A stretch of DNA of 64,000 nt. Source: Hygrocybe punicea (lineage: Eukaryota; Basidiomycota; Agaricomycetes; Agaricales; Hygrophoraceae). The position numbers and the translations under genes were made by a program. Location: contig OY744467.1 in the NCBI GenBank assembly GCA_963556145.1, positions 6,324,001 to 6,388,000 of the forward strand, given 5' to 3'. Below the pieces are notes generated by a model, which saw nothing but the letters and a program-made list of their open reading frames with translations, was not told the DNA's origin and did no database searches. Below are positions 20,043-31,987 of the stretch, one piece after another (the stretch's first letter is position 1; the number at the start of each line of letters is the position of its first letter).

Positions 20043-22777
20043 CTAGCCTGTAGTGAATGTAGAAGCTCTGCTCTGCCAATAATTAGTGTGCCATGGCGGT
20101 GTTATGGAGTAAGTACTTACTTTGCTGAGGTTAGATTTTCCTTTGGTCCTATATGAAGGTTTGTTAGTTTGCCGCTCCCTTGCAAACCATGAGTGAGCCT
20201 CTACATACTTCTCAATGATGTCATCGATGTGACTTTGGATCTTCGCCAACTCCCTTCGCCTCAGCTGACAAGTTGCTACAACGGTTTGGAGGGGTGGCAG
20301 ATCAGCATTGATCCGCTTCTGGTCCCAAGTGACAGAGGACCTCATGTGGTGGATGAGGTGTTGTCCGTACCGTCGTTGGATTTCCTGCACCCATTCGGTG
20401 AGGATGGACTTCAAATCTTGATAAGGGTTGACCTCATCGGAGGTGTTGATGCAATGGAGGTTTTGGACGGTCAACATCCAACCGACAGCCCTGTCATCTT
20501 CTGACACCTGCCTCTTGGCTTGGCCGACCCGTCACAACCAAGCCCAGTCGGAGTCGTCTCCCAGGTGGCCCATGAAGCTTTCGAGGCCGAGGTAGTGAGC
20601 GAGGTGGCACAGATCCTGTAGTGGCGATGACGCGTTAGTAACCCAAACACAAAGGAAAATTGACTTACTATGGGGCTTGTCCATAGGGGGGTCACAGTGG
20701 CAAGTAGAACGATGGAGGCTTGGTGGGTCAGGGACAATAGCCCATTGAAGCCAGGGCCTGGGTTGCAAAAATTGTGGGCTTCATCCACGATCGAGACGCA
20801 CCGCTTGCGTCGCCATAATGTTTGGGCGGAGGTTATACCGTCTACATCAGACTTCTCTAGGCGTGGATCCGACATCGCCTGATGGGGGCTGGGTTTTTTC
20901 ACGGTCTGAAGCACCAGCGCCATTTGCTTGTGAAGCATCTACATTCAAAGATAATCTTTACAGCCCTGACCGCTGACATTTGAACAGACGACTTACTGAC
21001 TGTGACACGACGACAATCCTGCGAATTGCCGGTTGGTGTGAATCCCCATAAGGGCTTCCGTTTTTCCAAAAACTGCCCCATTCCTTGGCCGCAGTGGGAT
21101 ATTGAAATATGTCAATGGAGTGGCACTTGAAAAACCTGCAGATTTCATCGAACGCCTGCACGACCAGGGAATTCAGCATGCAAACAAGGTGAGGAAGGTC
21201 AGGCACCGGACCCAACCCTGCAAAGTATGGACGGTTGACTGAACAACGGTCAGGGAAGACACTATAGATGTGGAGAGTAACAACACTGACCAAGAATGGG
21301 TGGCCTTGGGCGACCCTGGTGCTCGAGGCCCACACTTCCATCATGAGCACAGCAAAGGCCCAATATTGGACCATTTCGCCGAGACCGACTGCATCCGCCA
21401 GCAGCATTCCAGGAAGTCACAATGGCAGAACGATTGGGGTCTTGGTGAACAGTCGTTCCACTTGTGCTGCGATGGAGCATTGTTGATGCCACGACAAGCG
21501 GAGGATTTCGAAGTCGGGGTGGCATAGGGCAAATGCTTGGGCAGACAAGCTGAGATCTGTGCTGTGCCCTGCTTCTTTGAACTTGGCCTGCAGTTCCGGG
21601 GACCACTGCCAAGTGGGGACCTCCGACAGCCTTTGGATGGGGGCAAAGATGGTGGGCTGCTGGTTGGCAAAACCAAGGCATAAATCCAGGTTGGTCTCTG
21701 AAAGCGTGACGAACTTTTCGACACCCAGGTCTGGGGTCGCCGCCCATATGTCAGCTAAACTGATGTTCAGCGCCATCCATGGTGCTTCGTCCTCTGACTT
21801 TGAGTCGAAGTACTGGATGTACATCGCCCAAATTTCCACCACCTCCACCTTGGAAGCTAACTTGGCCCTCAGCTTTTGGGCTTTGCCCTGACCGTGTTCT
21901 CCTGCGCACATGACTAGTCAGTTAGTACCACTTTGACAAAGTCCACACAGCAAACTTGCCTGCAGGCCCTGTGTGTTGTCTTGCTGGCTCCCGCCCCAAC
22001 CGGACCATTAAGCCCTCCAAGAGAGCTTCCATCTCCACCACTCCGTTTTCGCTGTCACAAGAGTCGGGTGACCATTCCATGCTGTTCTGCAAGGCTTGGA
22101 GCGGCTTCATCACTTGCCAGATGCACTTCGCCATCACCTCTTCCTCCAGAGCTGTGAAGACCATTAGTCATCTGTTGGACTCCCACGGCATCACGCACCC
22201 ATCCTTGCCTCCAATAGGGCAGCCTTCTTTTGCCGCAATGTGGACATCTCTCACTTCCTTGCCTTCCACAGTCACTCCCAGGTGCAGAAGGACTTCAAAG
22301 CAGTCATGGAAGTGTTGCTGCAGATGGCCGTGCAGCAGGCACCGTTCGCCGAATGCCACTCTCATCACCGGAAGCCTGATCTCGCCACTCACTGTCACTG
22401 TTGGTGGGAAGTCGTCAGTGTTGGCCTGCAGGATCTGTTTTGGGTGAGCATCATGCGCAACCAGAACGTCATCAATGCGCTTGTTTAACCTCCATGTTAG
22501 AACCAAGTGTGGTAAGCCTTGCAGCCAATCATTTCCCGGCCACCTTCATATGAGCCCTGGATGAATGCCTTCTGCTTGTCGCCTTTGACAAGGCACGCTG
22601 CGGCAAAAAACACAGCAATGTTGTGGCAATCGGAGGGTTGGATGACCGTTGTGTTGAGTTTGCCATCAAACATGGAAGGAGGGAGCCCATACAGCAATTG
22701 CATGTCTTGATTGGGAGGATGTTAGCCTCGTAAAGAAGGGCTATCGCGGCGGTGGTGGAAGTTTTGATGGAGGGCAT
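20043..22777 (-). pseudogene. Truncated SNF2-like helicase/ATPase gene
   Basis: The minus-strand reading starts MPSIKTSTTAAIALLYE (ATG at 22775-22777). After a one-base frame change near 22715 it continues as MQLLYGLPPSMFDGKLNT. It then runs through several exons to an ATPase core: MLLADAVGLGEMVQ near 21400 (a Walker A-like motif with Glu where Lys is expected), VSIVDEAHNF near 20810 (DEAH box) and VLLATVTPLWTSP (motif III-like). This order is typical of SNF2-family proteins. A block with EWVQEIQRRYG and LPPLQTV follows to 20043, after which no C-terminal helicase lobe can be found. Stops at 22168-22170 and 21417-21419 are TGA. The Walker Lys loss, stops and missing second lobe mean it is inactive. 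A GC-AG intron is probable near 21950. Confidence 0.6.
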
Positions 22778-23431
22778 GATTCAATCTTGTTAATTAGTTT
22801 AGGCTGTGATATAAGTATGGGTTCTGGTTGTGGTTGCGGTCGCTCTGCCAAGTTGACTTTATATTTTTCTTCTGTGACGGGGCAACCGAAGATGCTCCAA
22901 TCGGCCGATCTATTATTGAACAACCAATTGTATGTACCGCGCCATTCTCAATCATTGTTCAATCACTTGTGCAGCCAAAAATTAGCAAATTTCGGTCGGA
23001 TCACACTGTGATCCAAACAATGCTACAAACGATGGCACAAGCCGGTGCCTAACACAAGCCACCTACCTTGGCTGTCACGGAGTTCAACCAGTGTGGCACC
23101 GCAATATGGGTTTGTGTCCAACCAATTGTTCCATGCAAATCAGCAGAGTCAGCACATGCATGTTTTTGTGCTGAGCGGACAAAAAACACCAGCGGCCATT
23201 GTACACATGTTGTGTGCAGAGTGGACAATGAGGCAAGCAGCCATTGCACACATGTTGTGTGCAGAGCGGACAAACAGGCAAGCGGCCATTGTACAAATGT
23301 TATGTGCTGAGCAGACAATCAGGCAAGCTTCGGCAATTGTTCCGCGCACAGAAGCAAAGGTCAGCCAGCTCTGGTATTCATTGATCAACATCAACCTCAC
23401 CACAAAGTTTTATCCCCCAACTGAGTGACCC
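22778..23431. promoter_or_regulatory. Divergent intergenic region with a 45-bp tandem repeat
   Basis: The region separates the minus-strand SNF2-like gene from the plus-strand gene at 23432. It holds the tandem repeat at 23170-23330. No clear coding sequence seen. It probably contains both promoters, by position only. Confidence 0.5.
23170..23330. repeat. 45-bp tandem repeat, about 3.3 copies
   Basis: Units start at 23192, 23237 and 23282 with GCGGCCATTGTACACATGTT or close variants, each carrying GTGTGCAGAG(C/T)GGACAA and an AGGCAA end. The period of 45 keeps frames open on both strands, which creates spurious ORFs. Confidence 0.85.
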
Positions 23432-26157
23432 ATGGACGTTCCACAAGAAGCCATCTCCATACATGAGTTCAACAACCACTGCCACACTGTCGTGGAAGCC
23501 GAGGAGGAGAACGACATTGTTAGCTACGTTCGCCTCGCCATTCTAGCTGTCACCGGTTACAACCCCATCAACCAAGTACAACTAGTCCCCAACCCAGGCT
23601 TCAATGCTTTCAACCCTGCAGAGAAATGTCCAACGTTCATGCATGACTACAATTTGGTCTTGGGATTTACCCCAAGGTGTCCTGTGTTGGGGAAAAACAT
23701 ATATGTTTTTCCTGTCTCCAACCCAGCCGACATTCTTTGCAAGTCACTTCACATCAAGGTGGCCTTCCAATTGAACAACAGCAGAGAGGTCAGTGTTTTA
23801 ACACGGTGTAACCCACAACAACGAGCATTGCACTGACTCCCACCTCAGCCCACAAAGATGAAGCCACATGTAATTCCTAATATGGGATTTGCCCACGTCG
23901 AGGAATGGTTCCTTCTAAGGATCTTCTTCCCGAGATTGTACACTGTGGACCGAACTGACGTTGCCCTAACCAAAATGGAGCAATCGGCGGTGTATGATGA
24001 TGGCCTCCACCCAGCGATCAAACAGGTCAGCACAGAGAACTCGATGAACTGGCCACCTAACCATGAGGCGAACCTTTGGCGCTCCAAAAATCACCAAACC
24101 AGTTGTGAGTATGGGACAAGGCCAATCGCGGCCTCCGACGTGGTGGCCTTCTGTTCGGCATTCCATGCCAATCTGGGCAACCATCATCTTTGGGTGAAGG
24201 ACATGGTCTTTATGACGCAAATCCAAGGAGTGAAGGAAGTGCACCAACATCATCCAGTCGATGCAGACACCTACCTGCACCACATCCTTAATGGGGTAGA
24301 TACCTCTGGGGGTGTTTGGTTCATTGACGTTGGTTTCGAGGTCTCGGAGCAGAGTCATGTCTATCAATGGAGGGCCGATGCCCATTGGCAAATCATTCAA
24401 GAAGTCACAGGGCTTAGCGAATGTCTCAGTCAGAGGGCGGCCAACCCCACCAACTTGGGTTACGGTCAGGACATCAGCGCTCACCTCCTAGATCTTTGTG
24501 GGTGCCGGCTCACATTGGCCTCTGATGGTCCCTTCAAAGCATGCTACCTCCAACTGTACCACATGGAGAAGCAGCTGACGTATCATCACAAGGGTTACCA
24601 CCATGCCAAGCACATAACATGCGCAATGGCCATGGATAAACAGTCCAATTACATGGAGGACATGGTTGGTGCATTCCAAGCTGCTCTTAAAAACATGGAT
24701 GGTGCTGCTCGCATTGAACTTTGAGTCCCGTTGCAATTCGCAACTGCCGTCATGCCTCTCATCAGCAACACCGTGCTGAGTGTGTGTCTGGCAATGTTTG
24801 AGTGGGAGGACTGGCGGTCAGTTCTAGATCTCATTTCACGCTTCACATGAATTCTGACTGGCTGTTTCATTGTCTGTGCAGGGGCTGGAAGGTAATTCGG
24901 ACATTGGGCATCGCTTGGCTGCTCCAGCTTCAACAGAACAGGGCCCCCAAGCTGTGGTTCAGGCCTGACATGCTGCAGCTCACTGCAGGTCTTGTCTGGC
25001 TTCTCAATGGGTTGAACAACAGACCGGTGGATGAACAGCATGATCACGACCTCATGTGTGTGATCCTGCTGACGACAGCGGACCGACACTCCGGTAGACT
25101 TATGATACGACCATTGAACAGAGTAAGGGAGGGAGAAGAGTTGCCTTACTGTCCATATGGGGCCATATTCTTGCACACCATGTCCCTTCCCCCCATCTCC
25201 GATGTGCCAAGGTTGATGGGGGGTCGGACCCTCAATTCCGTCAGCTTCCAGATGTTCTTCAAAAGCAAATATCACGACTACTACAAAAAGAACATCACCA
25301 CTGGAATAGTGAGCAGGGATGCCATTCTGAACCACATTCCGACCTGAAAGGGCCCAACTTTGCCAGCCATGGTTGACGCCGAGCCAGAACAGCCAGAGTT
25401 CTCCGCCTTGGATTTCTACATCAATCCACCAGGTGTAGACTTGGGAGCGGACCTGGACCCCAACGATGTGATGCTTGAAGAGGAAGCGGCCCTGGCAGTG
25501 GAGGTTGTGGCAGTCTTGTGGCAGCAATTCTTGACAGACCTGCTGCAGAAGTGCGGGAATCTTAGGTTGGGCACAGGATCCAGCCAGCGGTCACATTGTC
25601 GGCTCACCGCCGTACAACGTGCAAGGGTTACTGACGCCACCTACCAAGACGTCAACCTTGCGCTCATATTTTACCAAGTGCAGTGGAAGCTGGTCACGAG
25701 GGACGAATGGAGTGTGCTCTTCGCCCTGTATTTCCTGAAGAAGGGAGTCCTCAAGCCCACCAATTGCCAGCACTTCCGTGGCATGTGCTACTATTCGGAG
25801 TATGTGGATGCCATCAAACGATTAGACAGCGAAAACATCATCAAGGTCCGACGCGCCCTCCGCAGTGCCTTTGACCTGTTAGAATGGATTCCGGCCACAC
25901 TGGGTGACCAAGTCTGGGATTATCAACCAGACAGGAAGTCAACGACCTTCCCTCCAAGTTATCGGGGCTGGGTGCCGAAGCTAGCAATGAGGAGGAAGCG
26001 TGCGCGATGGGAACTGGAACAGGATGAAGAGGAGGAGTCCACCAAGGATGAGCATGAACTGATTCCAGTCGTTTTTGGGCTCAAACCGACAAGGTTGGAG
26101 GTCATCGCCTTGCGCAGGGAGGAGGAGGAGAGTGGGGACAGTGACGGGATGGTTTGA
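23432..26157 (+). pseudogene. Large unrecognised transposon-associated gene, two in-frame TGA stops
   Basis: The first exon (ATG 23432) ends at the NNSRE codons. An 85-bp intron (GTCAGT...CCTCAG) joins it to 23849, continuing MKPHVIPNMGFAHVEEW. The long block to 24721 contains WPPNHEANLWRSKNHQ, GGVWFIDVGFEVS and DLCGCRLTLASDGPF. After TGA at 24722-24724 the frame continues (VPLQFATAVMPLIS). After an intron it continues RAPKLWFRPDMLQLTAGLVWL and LMGGRTLNSVSFQMFFKSKY. After TGA at 25345-25347 it continues to 26157, ending in an acidic tail (EQDEEEESTKDE, REEEESGDSDG). Total about 870 residues. I recall this as an abundant Agaricomycete family of unknown function near transposons. Both stops sit where CGA to TGA would explain them. 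The VEEWFLLRIFFPRLYT block looks structured; no catalytic motif can be named. Confidence 0.6.
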
Positions 26158-26199
26158 TGTTGTTCACTAAGTATATGCCATTGTAGTTTTTTGATTACT

Positions 26200-27405
26200 G
26201 TTCCCCTAATTCTCATCACCATGGCCAAACTCGCGTGCAATGATAACATGGGTGATATTGCCCCCATCAAAGCAAAGTCGGAGCTCAAGTGCACAGGACC
26301 AGTGCTTCAGTGCCTTTAAAGCTTTCAGAGCAAACTTACTGGAGTGCCATAAATAAAATCTGGTTGGTTCAAATCTAGCATCTAGACTGGCTAACTCCTG
26401 CAAAATAAAACACACCATAACTCTGTGGCATGTCACGAGATAAATACAAGTATACATCCAGAGTGCCATGAGCACCAGTCAGAGTTGTGGAATCTATTCA
26501 GAAAAGTCAATTGAAATCAACTAACCAAGTAAATGCCAAGTACTTTCCAGCAGTCAGCCAAGTTTTAAGTGTCGAAGTCAAGGTCATGTGTTACATCCGG
26601 ATTGCATCTAGGGTTAGGGTTCCCCAGGAAAGCCACCCTAGATGCTCTTAACAACCTAACCTGCTGGAATGACCTTGGAATCAATGGCCAAAGACGACAG
26701 TGGTGCCATTGCAATCCAGACATCTTCCGCCATGGGAGAGCAACCAACCCAGAGGATGGTGGCAACAGGATTGAAGCTGAGCATGGCGAATTTGGAGCGG
26801 AAAGTTTGGAGAGGTCGCCTCAGGTTGAGACTAAACTCGTAGTTGTGAACGCTGAGAGGCTTGGAAATAAAGGCATCCAAGCTAATGCCGGAGGAGACAG
26901 GTGAAGAAATCAATGAAGTTGAGGTCAGCATTCCAGGAGAGCATGGGATCAGTAGGGTTGGCCGTGTAGATGTCGTCGATGTGAAGGTCGAGTCGTTTGT
27001 TGAGCAATGCAAGAGTGGAGGACACCTTGGACCACTCAAAGATCTTGGCAAGGTGACTTAACCTTACTTTGTATGTGGTTTGCTGGTGATACGAATTACG
27101 ATCCTGGTCACCGCTGAAGTTCATTAGAGTGGCTTGTATGCGTTCTTGAGGCACACAATCGGAACCGGTCAAGTTATCAGGTTCCTGTGTTACATCGAAG
27201 GGAGCAATGTTTTGGGGTTCTTCAAAGTCACCATTGCCATCTGCAGGTAAGCCATAACTAGATGGAGAGTGAAGGAGGCTGAGAGGTTACATCGATAAAG
27301 GTCAGTCACTAATGCATCAAGGTCTGTGAGGGGAACAATATGTTGGGGTACTTCGATGTCATCTAGGTTGTCCACAAATGACCCGTCACCAGAACTAGAT
27401 GGCAA
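26200..27405 (-). pseudogene. Decayed unrecognised gene
   Basis: Minus-strand coding pieces in several frames form a plausible series. MPSSSGDGSFVDNLDDIEVPQ is at 27405-27190; MTGSDCVPQERIQATLMNF to FIDFFTCLLRH is at 27172-26882; ISKPLSVHNYEFSLNLRRPL to ILWVGCSPMAEDVWIAMAP is at about 26870-26700. The frame changes are not resolved into introns. Text such as SLRRPLQT and WVGCSPMAEDVW resembles uncharacterised basidiomycete proteins in my memory. It lies tail-to-tail with the preceding plus-strand gene. No function offered. Confidence 0.4.
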
Positions 27406-28449
27406 GTCAAAGAGAAGGCTTGGTCACAGCATTCAAGGGATGTCACTCACGCATCGATGTTAAGGGGGGCACTCATATGGTGGAGGGCAGTGGAGAGCAG
27501 TGGACGAACGATGTAAGTTTTAAGGAAGCAGATGTACAAATTTTATTCAATCACCAAAATGGGCAAACAAGGACCAAAGTCATATAGGAGATTGAAACAT
27601 GCAATTGATTCACTATTGATGCATGAACTAAACAGTGGAGATTGACATTCATGACATTGGGTAGAGACAATGTGGCCGATGACATATACATTGTTGGATT
27701 GGTGCCAGTGCAAGGTTGTCTGGCAGATTTGACTGGGGACGAGATACAGGATAGAGTGTTGATTGGAGATAGAGGTTGAAGGTGTCGGCTGTTGTTGATC
27801 ATACATTTGGATATATATGATGCCATCGGCATGGACTGGACATCACGGAGTGCCAGGAGTTCACATGCCTCAGGCCTTCACTGTTAGCGCTAAGATTAAT
27901 GTATTTGCAAGCCAATGATTACACCCAGAGAGAGACTTTGAAGTGTGTGAGCAGGTGCCAAGCCACAGCACATTAGGTTAGATAAGGGACAATGATGAAC
28001 CCTAGTTGTGCATGGATCAAGTGTGCTCGAACCATGGTGATGAGACCGATATCATCCACAGGATTTCCTATAGCATTGAGCGGTATGAGTGTAATGCAAC
28101 ACAATAGCAGAGCATAATCAATCCGTGTCAGTATATATATGTGCAAGACTGGGCCATGATCGACATGAATGTGATAGCCAGAACTTCTGTGCCACAGATT
28201 GAGCATGCTCGATCCGCGGGAGTATGTATATATATATATTGAGATACTGGGACAACAAGATTGTGGTAGGCCCGCGGATTGAGCATGCTCGATCTGCGCG
28301 AGTATATAGATTATATTGAAATCATGGGACAATAAGATTGTCTTAGGTGCTAACCCTGTGCCCTCACACCATCATCCAGCATGTGTTCATCTTGTGTCAA
28401 TGGGCAGTTCTCACCGCTCAGGCCACAAATCCAGAACCGGCACACGATG
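27406..28449. other. Intergenic, AT-rich with short repeats
   Basis: No convincing gene. TA-rich stretches (near 28130 and 28230) flank the GAGCATGCTC repeats listed separately. Confidence 0.5.
28197..28350. repeat. 80-bp direct repeat with a GAGCATGCTC palindrome
   Basis: GATTGAGCATGCTCGATC occurs at about 28198 and 28278 (period 80). Each is followed by GCGNGAGTATxTA, a TATATT tract, GGGACAA(C/T)AAGATTGT and TAGG. A third partial copy, CATGCTCGATCCGCGGAGTA, lies at about 29362. Confidence 0.75.
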
Positions 28450-30619
28450 TCATTGAAATGATGCGATAGTACAAACAAAATATATGTAACAGCAGTTATG
28501 ACAAGGAGACGCAGATGACGTGGGTGACGTAGCGAGAACATGCAAGAGGTTAATGCTGCAGCGTGGGCTCCAGAATGAACTTACTAGATGCCGTCGAACT
28601 GCCTGTCGCTTTCGAGCTGCCTGATGCTTTCGAGCTGCCTGACGCTTTTGTGCCCTTATGCACTGCACAGCATCAGTCACATCACCTAATGTCCGTCGAC
28701 TGACTGCATCTAACATACCCATGACTGATATCCTGGTCCCCTGCATGAGGCCGCTTTACCCCATGACCGATGGCTGTCCCCAACATCTATGTCTTCCTCG
28801 ACTCGACTCACTGGGACTCACGTAGGTACTTAGACCACGGAGAACATATTGAACACATACCTTTCGGTTGGAGCCGTTGGGCCGTTTCCGGTGAAAACTC
28901 TGAGGACGCTTGGATGTCAGCTTGCATATAACAGTGTCAGCTCGAAAGCATACGTACCCAGCAGTAAGCCAACGTGATCACCTTGAGTGGGTTCTTAGAT
29001 GACACTTAGTCAAGTGTGATGCACGGACTACTTACCTTCACCAACCTCGCGGACGGGGGTCACCATGCGGGCCATGTCTACACAATGTGTGAGACACAGG
29101 CAGGATGAGAGACCTAACCGACTCACCGTCCAGGTCCGGATTGAAGAGGTCATTGTCCACATTGATTTCCATCAGGCCTGTGTATGGAATCGATCAGGTC
29201 CTATACAAGCCATGGATCGAGCAAACTCAATCCACAGAGCAAAGATGCTCGGACAGGGCGACTCACGATTTGATGTCGTGTTGACGTCAACCAAAGCCCC
29301 TGATGCAAAGTGGATTGAACGGTTAGGCTGCATATCATCGATGCTCGGTGCGCAGATCAAGCATGCTCGATCCGCGGAGTATGGACTTGCCTTGACTCTG
29401 ACTGAGTGTGACTATGGGTCAGGGCGTCAACTCAAACTTAGCAATGCCGACGATGAGGTACCCACGCTGCATGATGATGTTCTCTGACATCTCCACGTCA
29501 CTCTCTTCATCAGGGGGCAGCGTCTTCGCCATGCCTTGGATGCTCACCACCTCCCCGAGTGCAGGAACTGGGACTAGGACTGGGACCTCTGCCACCTGCG
29601 TAGCACCGGCTTGTTGTGTAGACATCGAGTCTGTATGAGACTTCTGCTTCTTCAACATCGTCGTGGACTGTTGTCCCGTCTTCTTCGCTGCAGGGGCCTT
29701 GCCAGATTTCATCAACTTCTTCTTGGGTACATCGGCTTTGGAGTCGTCCGTGCCCTCATCCCTGGAGGCCTGCACAATTGGTTCAGCATCATTCCACTGA
29801 GAAGTCCAGGCTGAACCATACTCACCTCGGCTTCCGCGAACTCAATGTCAAACTGATTTGCCAGGGTGTCGAAGTCTTTGTACCACTTGGGATCGATCGC
29901 GACGTCCTCTTCACCATCCTTCCGCTGTCGACGCACTTTGTCGAGCACGGCATAATTGACTGAGAGTGCGCGGATCAGCTCTTTCTCGGTGGCACACACC
30001 TCCATGGCCATGCCCAAAGTCTTGTCCAAATCAACACGAGCGAATGGAAGCTTGTCGACCTTCGAAACGATCGCCTGAATGGCTCTGGTCGCCTCTCCTC
30101 GCCAGGACCTTGCATCTGCCTGCATGGCGAATGCCTCCATGTCGAACGTCTCCAATTTGGCCAGTTCAATGAGAGCTGGGACCTTGACACCATCCAAATA
30201 TGTCCAATGCGGGACAGCCTCTGTGGCAACTCGTCCTGAGCTCTCCACGGGGAGCGTGATGATGACCTTCATTTGCATGCTCAGCAGGTCTGCAAGTCCA
30301 TCTCACAGCAGTCCGCTGGCCTTTGACTTGGTGAGTAATGCCGGGCAATAATGGGCAACCAATCGTTTTCAAGCATGGCCACTTTCAACATCAATGGCCA
30401 ATCGCAGGACTTGTTCTTGGATTTCTTCCATTGCCACGCCATAGCTTCGATACAGAAATTGTTCACTGACATATACCCACAGTCGTGCCAAGCCTTCTCC
30501 ATAGTGGTGAGCAGTTCATCATAATCATTCTGAAGCCCTTGGCACTGCCGTTGACCCACTTCACGTGCTTCTGCTTGGTTGAGGAGAGAAGACAATCTTC
30601 GCTGAGGAATCATGACCAA
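28450..30619 (-). pseudogene. Unrecognised gene with basic repeats, probably broken
   Basis: The first block (30619 to 30281) reads MVMIPQRRLSSLLNQAEAR to MLENDWLPIIARHY. A second block in another frame (30278-29712) contains VPHWTYLDGVKVPALIEL, SWRGEATRAIQAIVSKVDKLPF and DPKWYKDFDTLANQFDIEFAEAE. An exon at 29775-29419 is basic (KADVPKKKLMKSGKAPAAKK), then acidic (PPDEESDVEMSE). A last piece (28746-28560) has an Arg/Gln/Ala repeat (KRQAARKHQAARKRQAVRR). This layout (helical core, Lys-rich patch, acidic patch) resembles the companion genes elsewhere in the window, but no transposase is adjacent. Some frame changes may be introns. Function unknown. Confidence 0.45.
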
Positions 30620-30742
30620 AGATGGGATGTAACCTGGGCATGGGAGGCAAAAGAGAACAAACGTAGAGTCTGTAAATCTTTTCCACTAGCTCTGTCACTG
30701 TTCCTCTGTAAGCCCTGCTTTGTGTTTCCTGAATTTAGGTAG

Positions 30743-31097
30743 TGCATTCATAATTAAGGTTGGTGTCATGCAGATGCATCCAACCCTAAGTCTACATTTT
30801 TACCTAAAACAAAGCCTTCAAATTTGATTAATTTTGGCATGGCCACAAATTTCTGTGGTTGGATAGTATTTGATGGGTTATTATTTGTGAAAATTTAAAT
30901 GGATTTCGTATGGTTTAAAATCATCTGCAAAACTTGAACAAGCTACCAATCATTTTGCGATCATTTTGCATCATGCAAAATAGTGCAGTGTCAGCAGTGT
31001 TATGTAACGGTGATTCTAGTTATATACTCAGAGCTTCGGAAATGTCCGAGACTGTGTGTTTTCAAGTGGGCTGCACCATCATGATGCATGACGGGCA
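30743..31097. other. Intergenic AT-rich spacer
   Basis: No gene or repeat that I can support. Confidence 0.5.
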
Positions 31098-31987
31098 ATA
31101 ACTCATCTTCATTTTCCATCACGGTCTCATCTCCTCTTGGCATCAGAGGATGGCACGCTGTGTCTATTCAGAGCTCGAGATTGGGCTGTCTTGAGGTCAC
31201 TGAAGGGGCACAAAGGACGTGTAAACTCGGTCGCCGTCCATCCTTCAGGGAAAGTTGGGCTCAGCGTTGGCAAAGACAAGACACTTCGAATGTGGGATTT
31301 TATGAGAGGGAAAGGGTCGGCAAGCATGAAACTGGGGAAAAGTAACCATCTTCGTTTCTTGCTTGTCGGTTTATTTAATGTATAATCCAGAAGGAGATTG
31401 TCCGCTGGTCAGTAGACGGGTTACATGTTTGTTGTCCAATCACAAGCAACCGCCGATATTTACTCGACAGTGCGTACCAATTTCTGCTCTCTTCTCTCAT
31501 TCTCTCTACTTATTACTCTCATCAGGATATGCGCCTCCTTCACACAATCTTCTCGTCAACACGACGTCAAATTTTGCAAGCGTGTCAACGGCGAAGGAGA
31601 GGTTCTGTTGGTCGCCGCCGAAGACAAAAAGTTTCTCCGTGTATGACGTATCAAAGGATCCCAATACGGTCCCAACAATAATCGCAGAATTCGTTGGACA
31701 CTCAAATCGGTTCGTTCTTGCCCACTGGCAAACCATCCACGAAAACTAAAATCTTTGGTAACAGCGTCAAAGCATTTGACACGCTTTCCATTTCCCTCCC
31801 TCCTTCAACAGAATCCAATTCAGACCGCAGTTTCACAACGATCGCCTGTACAGCTTCACCTGATGGTAAAATCCACGTATATGACTTCGCATCATTACCA
31901 CCTCCCTTGAGCGCACCTCAAATGATCCAAATCAGCCCTGTCGCAGAATACGATACCAAAGGCACTCGTTTGACGTGCTGCCTTTAG
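31098..31987 (+). pseudogene. 5'- and 3'-truncated MAK11-like WD40 gene fragment
   Basis: The fragment opens inside a WD40 repeat (ITHLHFPSRSHLLLASEDG) with no initiator. It continues LRSLKGHKGRVNSVAVHPSG and KVGLSVGKDKTLRMWDFM, very close to my memory of fungal MAK11 (PAK1IP1 homologue), a WD40 factor of 60S ribosome assembly. Introns are still visible: GTAACC...ATCCAG near 31343-31390, GTGCGT...CATCAG near 31470-31525, and GTTCGT...AACAG at about 31711-31765, which restores HSNR|VKAFD. The frame is broken at least three times (after RWSVDG, before HDVKFCKRVNGEGE, and between EDKK and VYDVSKDP). The C-terminus stops abruptly after KGTRLTC. Retained introns mean it was copied or moved as DNA, not from mRNA. 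Confidence 0.75.

Noticed and set aside
21262..21747. Pro/Arg/Ser-rich alternative minus-strand frames across the SNF2-like gene
   Set aside because: Shadow frames; only the frame with LADAVGLG and DEAH motifs is supported.
23068..23403. Cys/His-rich small proteins on both strands
   Set aside because: They arise from translating the 45-bp tandem repeat in every frame.
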